From positions 1-64,000 of the forward strand of contig NZ_FUWJ01000005.1 in NCBI RefSeq assembly GCF_900167455.1: a stretch of DNA of 64,000 nt. Direction: 5' to 3'. This document shows, piece after piece, positions 37,811 to 48,184 of the stretch. Position 1 is the stretch's first letter; every line of letters begins with the position of its first letter. The notes under the pieces were generated by a model, which saw only the letters and a program-made list of their open reading frames with translations, had not been told where the DNA came from and searched no databases. Position numbers and translations under genes: made by a program. Source of the DNA: Enhydrobacter aerosaccus (GTDB lineage Bacteria > Pseudomonadota > Alphaproteobacteria > Reyranellales > Reyranellaceae).

Positions 37811-38310
37811 TTCGCCGTCTCCTTGCCCAGTACTTCCTTGGCGATCGCCTGGGCGCGTGTGACCTTGCCCTTGGTGCCCAGCATGAAGGTGCCGGCCGCT
37901 GCCGCCACCGGATCCTTGGGATCGCCCTGGTGGGCGAAGGCTCGCGTGAACGCCACCGACCGCGTGATGCGATAGCATTCCGCTTCGGCAATCACCGGCT
38001 TGCCCGGCACGGCGGGCTTTGCGTAGTCGATGCGAAGATCGAGCGTGGCGAACGGCATCGGCTCCTTCAGCATGGTCGCGACCGCCATGCCGCAGCAGCC
38101 GTCGAGCATCGCCGTCAGCGGCCCACCGGCCAGAACCCCGGTCTCCGGATTGCCGACAAGTTCCTCGCGCCAGTCGAGTTGCATCGACGCCAGCCCCCGC
38201 GCCACCGCGAGGACTTTGAGGCCCAGCGCCTTGTTATGCGGAATGGCGTCGGAAAACAGGGTCTGGAAGAGCGCGATGCGCTCGTCGGGGGTCGTGAGTG
38301 ACTTGGGCAT
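37807..38310 (-). CDS. PaaI-type hotdog thioesterase (paralogue)
   Basis: The 167-residue protein also has a hotdog fold: GVLAGGPLTAMLDGCCGMAV (substrate helix with Asp) and ATLDLRIDYAKPAVPGK. It precedes its shorter paralogue with a 4-base overlap, so the two are coupled and may form a heteromer. Thioester substrate is unknown; a nearby acyl-CoA dehydrogenase and SDR suggest acyl-CoA turnover. Confidence 0.86.
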   Translation of the reverse strand: MPKSLTTPDERIALFQTLFSDAIPHNKALGLKVLAVARGLASMQLDWREELVGNPETGVLAGGPLTAMLDGCCGMAVATMLKEPMPFATLDLRIDYAKPAVPGKPVIAEAECYRITRSVAFTRAFAHQGDPKDPVAAAAGTFMLGTKGKVTRAQAIAKEVLGKETAK

Positions 38311-38540
38311 ACGCTACTCCTATCGTCATCCGGACCACGGAAATCAATATCCTCGGTCGGACCGGCATGACACCGACGATGTGACGCACATTGCGTGCCG
38401 CGGCAGAGACCGGGCGTGCACTCATCAAAGCCCGCAGGTTACTCCGCGCCAAATCGAGACTTGCACCGCGCCCCTCATCAGGAAGTCGTGTCGTGACAGG
38501 GCAGCTACCCCTCCGTGCGAACCATGTTGGCCTGTCCCCT

Positions 38541-38643
38541 CCTCACCCTGAGGAACAGCGCGAAGCGATGTGTCTCGAAGGGTGGATTCAAACACCGCCC
38601 TCGCGCCATCCTTCGAGACGCGCTTCGCGCTCCTCAGGATGAG
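38541..38643. repeat. Imperfect inverted repeat, REP-like
   Basis: The arm at 38541-38585 (CTCACCCTGAGGAACAGCGC...) is the reverse complement, with a few changes, of the arm at 38607-38643 (CATCCTTCGAGACGCGCTTC...). Both carry CCTGAGGA and TCTCGAAGG cores. Such palindromes recur in intergenic regions of soil alphaproteobacteria. The 390-bp gap around it shows no gene. Confidence 0.75.
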
Positions 38644-38700
38644 ATGAAGAAGGCGAACCAAGCCGCGTCTCGCGCGGGACGTGGCCCAGGACCACCCCGC

Positions 38701-39870
38701 CTATAGCCCCATCTGCCGGGCGGCGAGGTCCTTCATGATCTCGACCGAGCCGCCGCCGATCGACATCACCTTGGTCTCGCGATAGATTCGTTCGACCTTC
38801 GCGCCGCGCAAATAGCCGGCGCCGCCGAAAATCTGCATTGCCTCGTTGGCGCAGAATTCCATCGTCGAGGTGGCGAGGTTCTTAAGCATGCAGATCTCCG
38901 CCACTGGTTTCTCGCCCTGCCCGACGCGCCAGGCCAAGAGGTCGAGCGTCGACTTCACCGCATTGATGCGCATGGCCATGTCGACCAGACGATGGCGCAC
39001 CACCTGGTTGGCGATCAGCGGCTTGCCAAAGGTATGGCGCTCGCGCGCATAGGCGATCGACTCATCGAGGCACAGCTTGGCATAGCCGTAGGCGCCTGCC
39101 GACATGCCCAACCGCTCCTGGTTGAAGTTGAGCATGATGCCGATGAAGCCCTTGTTCTCCGGACCGATCAGGTTGTCGACCGGCACGCGAACATCGTCGA
39201 AGAAGAGCTGTGCGGTATCGGACGCCCACCAGCCCATCTTCTTGAGCTTGGTGCGCGAAAAGCCCGGGCGCTCGCGCTCGATCAGCAGCAGCGACACGCC
39301 AGCCGCTCCCGGCCCGCCGGTCCGGACCGCGACGGTGAAGTAGTCCGCCCGCACGCCGGACGTGATGAACATCTTGGAGCCGTTGACGACGTAATGATCG
39401 CCCTCGCGCCGCGCCGTGGTCTTGAGGTTGGCGACGTCGGAGCCGCCACTCGGCTCGGTGATAGCAAGCGCACTGATCTTCTCGCCCAACAGGAGCTCCG
39501 GCAACAGTTTGCGCTTCATCCATTCCGGGCCCAGGGCGGCAATCGGTGGCGCGCCAATGGTGTGACTGTTCAGGCTGGCATTGAGGCCGCCGCTGCCGTG
39601 CCGGGCCATCTCCTCGGCCTTGATGATCCCGAAGAAGGGATCGGTTGGCACGCCGCCATATTCCTCCGGGAAGCCGAGCTGCATCAGGCCGGCGGCAGAT
39701 GCTTTCCTGTAGAGTTCGCGCGGGAACTCCTCGGCCTCGTCCCACTGATCCACGTACGGCATGATCTCGCGATCGACGAAGCGACGCACGGTGGCGCGGA
39801 AGGCTTCGTGCTCCGCTGTGTAAAATGGCGAGTGCGGCGGCGCCGACACGATCGGCTCGACAAACGACAT
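38701..39870 (-). CDS. Acyl-CoA dehydrogenase
   Basis: The 389-residue flavoenzyme has the N-terminal helical domain, GFPEEYGGV, ITEPSGGSDVANL (FAD-binding signature), RERHTFGKPLIANQ and MQIFGGAGYLRGAKVERIYRETK with the catalytic Glu365 in the position used by most chain-length families. It oxidises an acyl-CoA to enoyl-CoA, passing electrons to ETF. The start MSFVEPIVS is followed at once by the family domain; the long upstream frame is not family-like. Downstream gap holds the REP-like repeat. Confidence 0.92.
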   Translation of the reverse strand: MSFVEPIVSAPPHSPFYTAEHEAFRATVRRFVDREIMPYVDQWDEAEEFPRELYRKASAAGLMQLGFPEEYGGVPTDPFFGIIKAEEMARHGSGGLNASLNSHTIGAPPIAALGPEWMKRKLLPELLLGEKISALAITEPSGGSDVANLKTTARREGDHYVVNGSKMFITSGVRADYFTVAVRTGGPGAAGVSLLLIERERPGFSRTKLKKMGWWASDTAQLFFDDVRVPVDNLIGPENKGFIGIMLNFNQERLGMSAGAYGYAKLCLDESIAYARERHTFGKPLIANQVVRHRLVDMAMRINAVKSTLDLLAWRVGQGEKPVAEICMLKNLATSTMEFCANEAMQIFGGAGYLRGAKVERIYRETKVMSIGGGSVEIMKDLAARQMGL

Positions 39871-40035
39871 CGATTTTCCTTCCTGCGCTCCGACAATCGC
39901 AAACACTACCGACGCCTTGCTGAAAATCCATTGACTTGGCGATGAACGGCCCGTCTTAATGAGCACGCCGCGCGCACGATCGGCAAAAGAACTCAGACGG
40001 CGCGCGACCCCGGAACAACCGGAGTCAGGGAAGGA

Positions 40036-40911
40036 ATGCTCGATTTCATCCAGCAGTTGGTGAGCGGGATTGCGCTGGGCTGCGTCTATGGGCTGATCGC
40101 CCTCGGCTTCGTCCTCATCTACAAGGCGACAGAGGTCGTCAATTTCGCCCAGGGCGACCTGATGATGCTGGGCGGCTTCTTCGTCTTCACCTTCATCGCC
40201 CTTCTCGGACTGAACTACTGGCTGGGCTTCCTTCTCGCCGTCGCCGCCATGGCCCTGTTCGGCATGGGGGCCGAGCGGCTGCTGGTGCGGCCGATCCTGG
40301 GCTATCCGCAATTCTCGATCGTCATGGCGACCATCGGGTTGGGCTATTTCCTGCGCTCGGTCGCCGGCATGATCTGGGGCACCGACGACCTCAAGATCGA
40401 GACCCCCTTCTCCACCGGAGTGCTCAAGATCGGCGATCTGGTTCTCGCCTACGACAAGCTGTCGGTCATCGTCGCCACGGTGATCCTGTGCGGCGTGCTC
40501 TACCTCTTCTTCAACCACACTCGCCTGGGCACGGCGATGCGAGCGACCTCGGAGAACATGCTGGCCGCCTACTACATGGGCATTCCCGTGAAGCGGGTGG
40601 TGTCGATGATCTGGGCCATCAGCGCCGCAGTCGCCGCCTGCGCCGGCGTGCTGCTGGCGCCGATCACCTTCATCCATTCGAATGTCGGCCTGGCGCTGGG
40701 GCTCAAGGCGTTTCCGGCGGCGGTGCTGGGCGGCTTCGGCTCGATCCCCGGTGCCCTGGTCGGTGGGCTCATCATCGGCGTGATCGAGACGCTCGCCGGC
40801 TTCTATCTCCCCCAAGGCTGGAAAGACGTGACCCCTTACATCGTGCTGCTCGCCGTGCTGCTGATCCGGCCCCAGGGTCTGCTCGGGCCCCGCATCCGCA
40901 AGAAGGTCTGA
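40036..40911 (+). CDS. livH: Branched-chain amino acid-type ABC permease LivH
   Basis: The 291-residue permease has eight predicted helices; GIALGCVYGLIALGFVLIYKATEVVNFAQGDLMMLGG near the start is a hallmark of LivH (split here: VNFAQGDLMMLGGFF). GNAFPAAVLGGFGSIPGALVGG is the ABC-interaction region. AGGGAAGGA precedes the ATG. First gene of a rightward run LivH-LivM-LivG-LivF-ACS-SBP-SBP. The true substrate may be an aromatic or aliphatic acid rather than an amino acid. Confidence 0.93.
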   Translation: MLDFIQQLVSGIALGCVYGLIALGFVLIYKATEVVNFAQGDLMMLGGFFVFTFIALLGLNYWLGFLLAVAAMALFGMGAERLLVRPILGYPQFSIVMATIGLGYFLRSVAGMIWGTDDLKIETPFSTGVLKIGDLVLAYDKLSVIVATVILCGVLYLFFNHTRLGTAMRATSENMLAAYYMGIPVKRVVSMIWAISAAVAACAGVLLAPITFIHSNVGLALGLKAFPAAVLGGFGSIPGALVGGLIIGVIETLAGFYLPQGWKDVTPYIVLLAVLLIRPQGLLGPRIRKKV

Positions 40912-40915
40912 GCAC

Positions 40916-42063
40916 ATGCGGTTCATCTTCAAGACCGATTACGACCAGGACATCCGCATCCTCAAGCACGCCGGCTACTGGTGGTCGTACGGGCTGCTGC
41001 TCGCGGCGCTGATTGCCGTCCCATTCGTGCTCGACACCTATCTGCAGAGCCAGATCGTCTTCGTCTTCATCTATGCCATCGTCGGCGTCGCCCTGATGAT
41101 CCTGACCGGCTTCACCGGCCAGGCCTCGCTGGGCCACGCCGCCTTCCTCGCCATCGGCGCCTATACCGCCGCCTTCCTGCAGAAGAACGGCGTTCCCTTC
41201 ATCGTCTACTTCCCGCTCGCCGCCATCATCGCCGGCGCCGTCGGGGCGCTGGTCGGCTTCCCGGCGCTCAGGCTGCAGGGCATCTACCTGGTGATCGCCA
41301 CCATCGCCTTCGCCTTCATTGTCGAGGAGGTGATGGCGCGCTGGGAGTATGTGACCAACGGCAACGAGGGCATGCGGGTGAAGACGGCCGAGCTGTTCGG
41401 CATGCCGCTGCCGCGCGACGATCCGCAATTTTACTATCTCTGCCTTGCGGTGCTCGTGCTGGTCATCCTGATGACCCTGAACCTGCTGCGCTCGCCGACC
41501 GGCCGCGCCTTCATCGCCATCCGGGACAGCGAGACGGCGAGCCGCAGCATGGGCATCGATCTCGCCAGCTACAAGGTGAAGTCCTTCGCCATCAGCGCCG
41601 CCATCACCGGCCTGGCCGGCGTGCTGTTCGCGCACAAGATGACCTTCATCTCGCCCGAGATGTTCACCCTGCAGCTCTCGATCGAGTTCATCATGGTGAT
41701 CATCATCGGCGGCGCTTTCGGCCTGCACGGCGCGGTATTCGGCGCCATCTTCATCGTCATGGTCGATCCGTTCCTGACCTGGCTGAAGGATGACGTTCCC
41801 GGCATGCTGGCGGCGCTCGGAACCACCCTGGGCGCCACGGCGGAAACGGCGTCCGGGATCCAGGATGTCGCCTCGCGAGTCGGCTCCGCGGCGGGCCTCA
41901 AGGGGGCGATCTACGGCCTGATCATCATGCTGTTCATCCTGTTCGAGCCCTACGGCCTCTATGGCCGCTGGCTCAAGGTGAAGCTCTTCTTCGAACTCTT
42001 CCCCCTCTACAAGAAGGCGACATTCAAGCGGCAGAAGACCTACGTGAAGTCGGAGCGCAACCG

Positions 42064-42067
<4 letters not shown>
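40916..42067 (+). CDS. livM: Branched-chain amino acid-type ABC permease LivM
   Basis: The 383-residue second permease has LTGFTGQASLGHAAFLAIGAY, RLQGIYLVIATIAFAFIVEE and the SETASRSMGIDLASYKVKSFAISA loop, all LivM hallmarks. An insert of about 40 residues (TWLKDDVPGMLAALGTT...) before the last helix and a basic C-terminal tail are longer than in E. coli LivM. It starts 5 bp after livH and its stop overlaps livG (ATGA). Confidence 0.92.
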
Positions 42068-42822
<755 letters not shown>

Positions 42823-42828
42823 GGTCCC

Positions 42829-43605
42829 ATGAGCGCAGACACCATCCTCCGCGTCAGCAACATCGAGAGCTACTACGGCCCGATCATGGCCATCCGCGGG
42901 GTCAGCCTCGCGGTGGAGCGCGGCCGCATCGTCACCGTGCTGGGCGCCAACGGCGCCGGCAAGACGACCATCCTCAAGACAATCTCCGGCGTGCTCGATC
43001 CGCAGAAGGGTACGGTCGAGTTCGAGGGCAAGCCCATCCAGCGCATGGATGCGGACAAGATCGTGCGGCTCGGCCTCAGTCACGTGCCCGAAGGGCGCGA
43101 GGTGTTTCCATTCCTGTCGGTGCGCGAGAACCTGCAGATGGGCGCCTTCCTGCGCCACGACCGGGACGGCGTGGCGCACGACCTCGAACGCGTGTTCGGC
43201 TATTTCCCCCGCCTGCGGGAGCGCATCGACCAGCCCGCCGGCTCGCTGTCGGGTGGCGAGCAGCAGATGCTGGCCATCAGCCGCGCGCTGATGAACCGCC
43301 CCAAGCTCCTGCTGCTCGACGAGCCGTCGCTCGGCCTGTCGCCGCTGCTGGTGAAGGAAATCTTCGCCATCATCCGCCGCGTCAATGCCGAGCAGGGCGT
43401 GTCGATCCTGCTGGTGGAGCAGAATGCCCGCATGGCGCTGGAGACGGCCCATTACGGTTACGTGCTCGAGGTTGGCCGCGTGGTGATGGACGATACCTGC
43501 GAGCGCCTCATGGACAGCAAGGACATCCAGGAATTCTACCTCGGCGCCAAGGAAGAGAGCGCCCGCGGCGAGCGCCGCTGGAAGCGCAAAAAGACGTGGC
43601 GATGA
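42829..43605 (+). CDS. livF: ABC transporter ATPase LivF
   Basis: The 258-residue ATPase has Walker A GANGAGKT (39-46), signature LSGGEQQMLAISRAL, Walker B LLLLDEPSLGLSP and the H-loop (VEQNARMAL, with Gln in place of His, as normal for LivF). LGLSHVPEGREVF is also LivF-specific. A basic C-terminal extension (EERRWKRKKTWR) is longer than usual. 6 bp after livG. Confidence 0.94.
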   Translation: MSADTILRVSNIESYYGPIMAIRGVSLAVERGRIVTVLGANGAGKTTILKTISGVLDPQKGTVEFEGKPIQRMDADKIVRLGLSHVPEGREVFPFLSVRENLQMGAFLRHDRDGVAHDLERVFGYFPRLRERIDQPAGSLSGGEQQMLAISRALMNRPKLLLLDEPSLGLSPLLVKEIFAIIRRVNAEQGVSILLVEQNARMALETAHYGYVLEVGRVVMDDTCERLMDSKDIQEFYLGAKEESARGERRWKRKKTWR

Positions 43606-43624
43606 GAGGACGATCGGAGGACCC

Positions 43625-45469
43625 ATGGCGCGACTGGCGACGCTGACGGTAGCGGAGACCCTGCCCAAGAGCTTCGTCCTCTCCTGCAAGACGCGCGGCG
43701 ACAGGCCGGCCATGCGCGAGAAGCTGTACGGCATCTGGAACGCGATCTCCTGGAACGACTGGCTCGAACGATCCCGGGCAATCACCTACGCGCTGCATGC
43801 CATCGGTCTTCGGCCCGGCGACGTCGCCTCGGTGCTGGCCAACACAGTACCGGAGTGGAACTACGCCGACTTCGGCATCCTCTGTGCCGGCGGCGTCTCG
43901 TCGGGCATCTATCCCACCGACTCGGCCAAGCAGGTCGAATACCTGATCAACGATTCGCGCACCGTGGTGCTGTTCGTCGAGGACGACGAACAGCTCGACA
44001 AGGCGCTCGAAGTGCGCGACCGCTGCCCTACCTTGCGCCAGATCGTCGTGTTCGACATGGAAGGACTGTCGACCTTCCGCGATCCCATGGTCGTATCGCT
44101 GCAAGCCTTCATGGACCGGGGCCGCGAATACGCCAAGGGCCGGGAGGGGCTGTTCGAGGAACTGGTCGACAGCCGCGGCCCGGACGATCTCGCCATCCTC
44201 GTCTACACTTCCGGCACAACCGGTCCGCCCAAGGGCGCGATGCACAGCCATCGCAACGTCGTCTACCAGATGAAGAACTGCATGCATCCGGAGCTGTCGT
44301 TGTCCTGGTACGAGGGCGACGAGCGACTGGCGTTCCTGCCGCTCTGCCATGTCGCGGAGCGGGTCGCCGGCAGCTACTACTCGATCGCCACCGGCTGCTG
44401 CAGCAATTTCGCCGAAAGCCCGGAGACGGTGCCGGACAATATCCGCGAGGTGCAGCCGACCCTGTTCGGCGCCGTGCCGCGTGTATGGGAGAAGTTCTAT
44501 TCCGGCATCACGCTGGCCCTGAAGGATGCAACGCCGTTCCAGCAATGGGCCTATCGTCGGGCCATCCAGGCCGGCTTCGCTGTCGCCGAGGCTCGCATCG
44601 AGGGCCGTTCGCCCAGCGCCTCGCAGAAGCTCGCCTTCCAGGCCGCCTACTGGCTGGTGCTGCGCAACATCCGCAAGATGATCGGGCTCGACCGCTGCCG
44701 ATGGCTGTTCACCGGCGCAGCGCCGATCGCGCCGGAGCTGATCCGTTGGTACTTGGCGCTCGGCCTCAACATGTACGAGGTCTACGGCCAGACCGAGAAT
44801 TGCGGCCTGGCGACGGCCATGCCCGCCGACGGCATCAAGCTCGGCACCGTCGGCAAGTCGGTGCCCTACGGCGAGGTGAAGATCTCGCCGTTGGGCGAGA
44901 TCCTGATCAAGGGCGACTTCGTCTTCATGGGCTACCTCAACCAGCCGGAGAAGACCGCGGAGACCGTCGATCCGCAGGGCTGGCTTCACACCGGCGATGT
45001 CGGCCTGATCGACAACGAAGGTTACGTGAAGATCACCGACCGGATGAAGGACATCATCATCACGGCGGGCGGCAAGAACATCACCCCGTCGGAGATCGAG
45101 AACCAGCTCAAGTTCTCGCCCTATATCAGCGATGCGGTCGTGATCGGCGACCGTCGGCCCTACCTGACCTGCCTGGTGATGATCGACCGCGAGACGGTCG
45201 AGAAATATGCCCAGGACCGCAACGTGCCGTTCACCAACTACGCCAGCCTGTGCCGCGCCAAGGAAGTGCAGGACCTGATCTGGTCGGAGATCGAGCGGGT
45301 CAATGCCAACTTCGCCCGCGTCGAGACCGTCAAGCGCTTCTACCTGATCGAGCAACAGCTCACGCCCGAGGATGAGGAGCTGACACCGACCATGAAGCTC
45401 AAACGCAGCTTCGTGAACGCCAAGTACAAGGCCGAGATCGATGCCATGTACCGCGCCCAGGCCGCGTGA
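43625..45469 (+). CDS. Long-chain acyl-CoA synthetase (AMP-binding, FadD15-like)
   Basis: The 614-residue enzyme is an adenylate-forming ligase. The P-loop is YTSGTTGPPKG (194-204). It also has VYGQTENCG, TGDVGLIDNEGYVKITDRMKD and GGKNITPSEIEN, with KLKRSFV near the C-terminus carrying the catalytic Lys region. The length and the RMKDIIITAGGKNITP motif match bacterial long-chain and 'FadD15'-type ligases. It starts 19 bp after livF, so the transporter and the ligase are probably co-transcribed: uptake followed by CoA activation. Acid unknown. Confidence 0.88.
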   Translation: MARLATLTVAETLPKSFVLSCKTRGDRPAMREKLYGIWNAISWNDWLERSRAITYALHAIGLRPGDVASVLANTVPEWNYADFGILCAGGVSSGIYPTDSAKQVEYLINDSRTVVLFVEDDEQLDKALEVRDRCPTLRQIVVFDMEGLSTFRDPMVVSLQAFMDRGREYAKGREGLFEELVDSRGPDDLAILVYTSGTTGPPKGAMHSHRNVVYQMKNCMHPELSLSWYEGDERLAFLPLCHVAERVAGSYYSIATGCCSNFAESPETVPDNIREVQPTLFGAVPRVWEKFYSGITLALKDATPFQQWAYRRAIQAGFAVAEARIEGRSPSASQKLAFQAAYWLVLRNIRKMIGLDRCRWLFTGAAPIAPELIRWYLALGLNMYEVYGQTENCGLATAMPADGIKLGTVGKSVPYGEVKISPLGEILIKGDFVFMGYLNQPEKTAETVDPQGWLHTGDVGLIDNEGYVKITDRMKDIIITAGGKNITPSEIENQLKFSPYISDAVVIGDRRPYLTCLVMIDRETVEKYAQDRNVPFTNYASLCRAKEVQDLIWSEIERVNANFARVETVKRFYLIEQQLTPEDEELTPTMKLKRSFVNAKYKAEIDAMYRAQAA

Positions 45470-45499
45470 CGGCTGTGCCATAAACCAAGGAGGAAACAG

Positions 45500-46705
45500 T
45501 TGCGTAACCCGTTCAGTATCGCGTCGTCGCTGTCCGCTGCCGCGCTCGCCCTCGTCGCCCTGCCCGCGCTCGCCGACGAACCCAAGGTCACCAATCAGGG
45601 CGTCACGCCGACCGAGATCGTGCTCGGCACCCACCAGGATCTCAGCGGCCCGATCAAGTCGTGGGGCGTGCCGGTCACCAACGGCATGAAGCTCGCCGTC
45701 GAGGAGATCAATGCCGCCGGCGGCATCAACGGCCGCAAGATCAAGCTGATCGTCGAGGACTCGGGCTACGATCCCAAGCGGGCGGTGCTTGCCTCCCAGA
45801 AGCTGGTCGAGAAGGACAAGATCTTCGCCATGCTGGCGCCGATGGGCTCGCCGACCGTGCTGGCCGCGCAGGACATCCTGCTCGACGCCGGCGTGCCGCA
45901 GCTCTTTCCCGTGACCTCGGCGGCCTTCACCTACCAGATGGATCCGAAGAAGCCGCAGGAGCGGCTGAAATTCAACAACGTGCCGCCTTACACCGAGAGC
46001 GTGCGAGCCGGCGCCCGCTACCTGATGCAGGACAAGGGCCTCAAGAAGCCCTGCATCATGTACCAGGATGACGAGTTCGGTAAGAACGTGCTCGATGGCT
46101 TCAACCAGGCGGTGGCCGACGTGAAGCTTACCCCCGCCGCGGTGACGAGCTACAAGCGCGGCGCTTCCGACTTTTCCTCCCAGGTCGCCAAGATGAAGGC
46201 CGACGGCTGCGACTTCGTCGTGCTGGGAACGATCGTGCGCGAGACGGTCGGTGCCATGTCCGAGGCCAAGAAGATCGGCTTCGCACCCATCTTCTTCGGC
46301 AGCACGGCCGCCAACGTCGTCGAGGTACCGGAACTCGGCAAGGAGGTTGCCGAGGGATTCTATGCCGTGGGCGGCATGGAGATCCCCTATCGCGACACCG
46401 CTACCGGCAAGGCGAAGGATTGGGCCGAGGCCTACTACAAGACCTACAAGATGGAGCCCAATACCCAGTCGGCCCTGGGCTATGACGAGGTCATGATGTT
46501 CGCCCACTATGCCAAGCTCGCCGGCAAGGATCTCACCGGCGCGAAGTTCCTGGCCGCCATGGAGTCGGGCGACGTGTTCAAGGACATCTTCGGCATGCCA
46601 CCGGCGAAGTTCTCCAAGACCGATCACCTCTCCGCCAACGTCTACCTGCTGCAGCAGGTCAAGAACGGCCGCTGGGTCGTCCTGAAGAGCGACCTGAAGA
46701 ACTGA
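45500..46705 (+). CDS. Periplasmic substrate-binding protein of Liv-type ABC transporter (copy 1)
   Basis: The 401-residue protein has a signal peptide (to about residue 25, ending ALAD) and a type I periplasmic binding fold: EIVLGTHQDLSGPIKSWGVPV, NGMKLAVEEINAAGGINGRKI and KRGASDFSSQVAKMKADGCD. It begins at a TTG with AAGGAGG 7 bases upstream. It is a clear paralogue of the next protein. Liv-type acid or amino acid binding is inferred from the operon. Confidence 0.9.
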   Translation: MRNPFSIASSLSAAALALVALPALADEPKVTNQGVTPTEIVLGTHQDLSGPIKSWGVPVTNGMKLAVEEINAAGGINGRKIKLIVEDSGYDPKRAVLASQKLVEKDKIFAMLAPMGSPTVLAAQDILLDAGVPQLFPVTSAAFTYQMDPKKPQERLKFNNVPPYTESVRAGARYLMQDKGLKKPCIMYQDDEFGKNVLDGFNQAVADVKLTPAAVTSYKRGASDFSSQVAKMKADGCDFVVLGTIVRETVGAMSEAKKIGFAPIFFGSTAANVVEVPELGKEVAEGFYAVGGMEIPYRDTATGKAKDWAEAYYKTYKMEPNTQSALGYDEVMMFAHYAKLAGKDLTGAKFLAAMESGDVFKDIFGMPPAKFSKTDHLSANVYLLQQVKNGRWVVLKSDLKN

Positions 46706-46727
46706 CCGGCCGATATCGGTATCGATG

Positions 46728-46757
46728 GCCCGGCGGAGAAATTCGCCGGGCTTTTTA
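46728..46757 (+). terminator. Rho-independent terminator after binding protein 1
   Basis: GCCCGGCG (46728-46735), an 8-base loop, then CGCCGGGC (46744-46751) and TTTTT. It may separate expression of the two binding-protein genes. Confidence 0.88.
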
Positions 46758-46891
46758 TTGCAGCGCACCCTCCGTTTGCCCATTTCCTTCCGCTGTGAAG
46801 AAGCGATAATCGCCGCAAGCCGCAAAGCGGCACCGTCGGCCCCGCGCCGACCGGCGGAAACAGAAGGCGCGACAGTGGAGGAAACAACATC

Positions 46892-48091
46892 ATGAAGGAC
46901 AAGGCACTCGCGGCCGCCTGTTGGCTCGCCTGCGTCGCGGCAGCGGCACCCACCTTCGCGCAGGAGGTCAAGGTGACCGACCAGGGGATCCTGCCGAACG
47001 AGATTGTGCTCGGCACGCACCAGGATCTCAGCGGCCCGATCAAGACCTGGGGCGTTCCGGTCTCCAACGGCATGAAGCTCGCGGTCGAGGAGATCAACGC
47101 GCAGGGCGGCATCAATGGCCGCAAGCTGCGGCTGGTCATCGAGGACAGCGCCTACGACCCCAAGAAGGCGGTGCTCGCGACCCAGAAGCTCGTCGAGAAG
47201 GACAAGGTGTTCGCGGTGGTCGGCGGCATGGGCTCGGCACCCGTCATCGCCTCGCAGGACATTCTTTTCGATGCCGGCGTGTTCCAGCTCTTTCCCCTGA
47301 CGGCGGCCGAGTTCACCTACAAGATGGATCCGAAGAAGCCGCAGGAACGGCTGAAGTTCAGCAACCTGCTGCCCTATGTCGAGAGCACGCGAGCGGCGCT
47401 GAAGTACATGGTCAACTTCAAGCACCCGCAGAAGCCTTGCCTGATGTATCAGGACGACGAATACGGCAAGAACGTCTATGAGGGCTTCACCAGCCAGCTC
47501 GAGGCGGAACACCTGAAGCCGGCCTCGATCACCACCTACAAGCGCGGCGCCTCCGACTTCAGCGCCCAAGTGGCCAAGATGAAGTCCGACGGCTGCGACC
47601 TGGTCGTGCTGGGCACCATCCTGCGCGAGACGATCGGCGCCATGACCGAGGCCAAGAAGCTCGGCTGGACCGTCACCTTCCTCGGTGCCACCCCGACCAA
47701 CATTCCCGACACCATCAGTCTCGGCAAGGATACGGTCGAAGGACTCTACGCCGCCGGCGCCTTCGAGACGCCCTACGCCGACACCGCCAAAGGCAAGGTC
47801 AAGGACTGGGTCGAGGCCTACAAGAAGATGTTCGGCACCGACGCCAACACGCAGTCGGTGATCGGCTACAATAGCATCATGACCTTCGCCCACTTCGCCA
47901 AGCTCGCGGGCAAGGATCTCACCGGCCAGAAGATGCTGGCCGCCTTCGAGTCGGGCGATCCGTTCAACGACATCTTCAATTCGCCGCCGTCGAAGTTCTC
48001 CAAGACCAACCATCTCGCCAATACCATCACCCAGGTTCAGCAGGTCCAGAACGGCCGCTGGGTGGTGATCAAGGAAGGGTTGAGCTTCTAG
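46892..48091 (+). CDS. Periplasmic substrate-binding protein of Liv-type ABC transporter (copy 2)
   Basis: The 399-residue protein has a signal peptide ending in TFAQ and the same type I binding fold as copy 1: EIVLGTHQDLSGPIKTWGVPV, AVEEINAQGGINGRKL, MDPKKPQERLKFSN, KRGASDFSAQVAKMKSDGCDLVVLGTI. Identity to copy 1 is high over the whole length, so a tandem duplication is likely, with some divergence in the ligand cleft. Its GGAGGAAACA leader is nearly the same as that of copy 1. Confidence 0.9.
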   Translation: MKDKALAAACWLACVAAAAPTFAQEVKVTDQGILPNEIVLGTHQDLSGPIKTWGVPVSNGMKLAVEEINAQGGINGRKLRLVIEDSAYDPKKAVLATQKLVEKDKVFAVVGGMGSAPVIASQDILFDAGVFQLFPLTAAEFTYKMDPKKPQERLKFSNLLPYVESTRAALKYMVNFKHPQKPCLMYQDDEYGKNVYEGFTSQLEAEHLKPASITTYKRGASDFSAQVAKMKSDGCDLVVLGTILRETIGAMTEAKKLGWTVTFLGATPTNIPDTISLGKDTVEGLYAAGAFETPYADTAKGKVKDWVEAYKKMFGTDANTQSVIGYNSIMTFAHFAKLAGKDLTGQKMLAAFESGDPFNDIFNSPPSKFSKTNHLANTITQVQQVQNGRWVVIKEGLSF

Positions 48092-48117
48092 CAGCAGGTA
48101 AGACTGCAAAAAGAGAG

Positions 48118-48145
48118 AACCCGGGCAGCAATGTCCGGGTTTTTC
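48118..48145 (+). terminator. Rho-independent terminator after binding protein 2
   Basis: AACCCGG (48118-48124), a 10-base loop, CCGGGTT (48135-48141) and a T-tract. It overlaps the longest possible frame of the next SDR, which supports a later start for that gene. Confidence 0.82.
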
Positions 48146-48184
48146 TTTGGCTATGGCCGCGCTCCGGCTATGGTCGCCGCCGAG

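Noticed and set aside
38701-40932. A 743-codon reading of the acyl-CoA dehydrogenase that includes over 350 extra N-terminal residues
   Set aside because: The extra part is antisense to livH and not family-like; the enzyme domain begins at 39870, so the shorter start was used.
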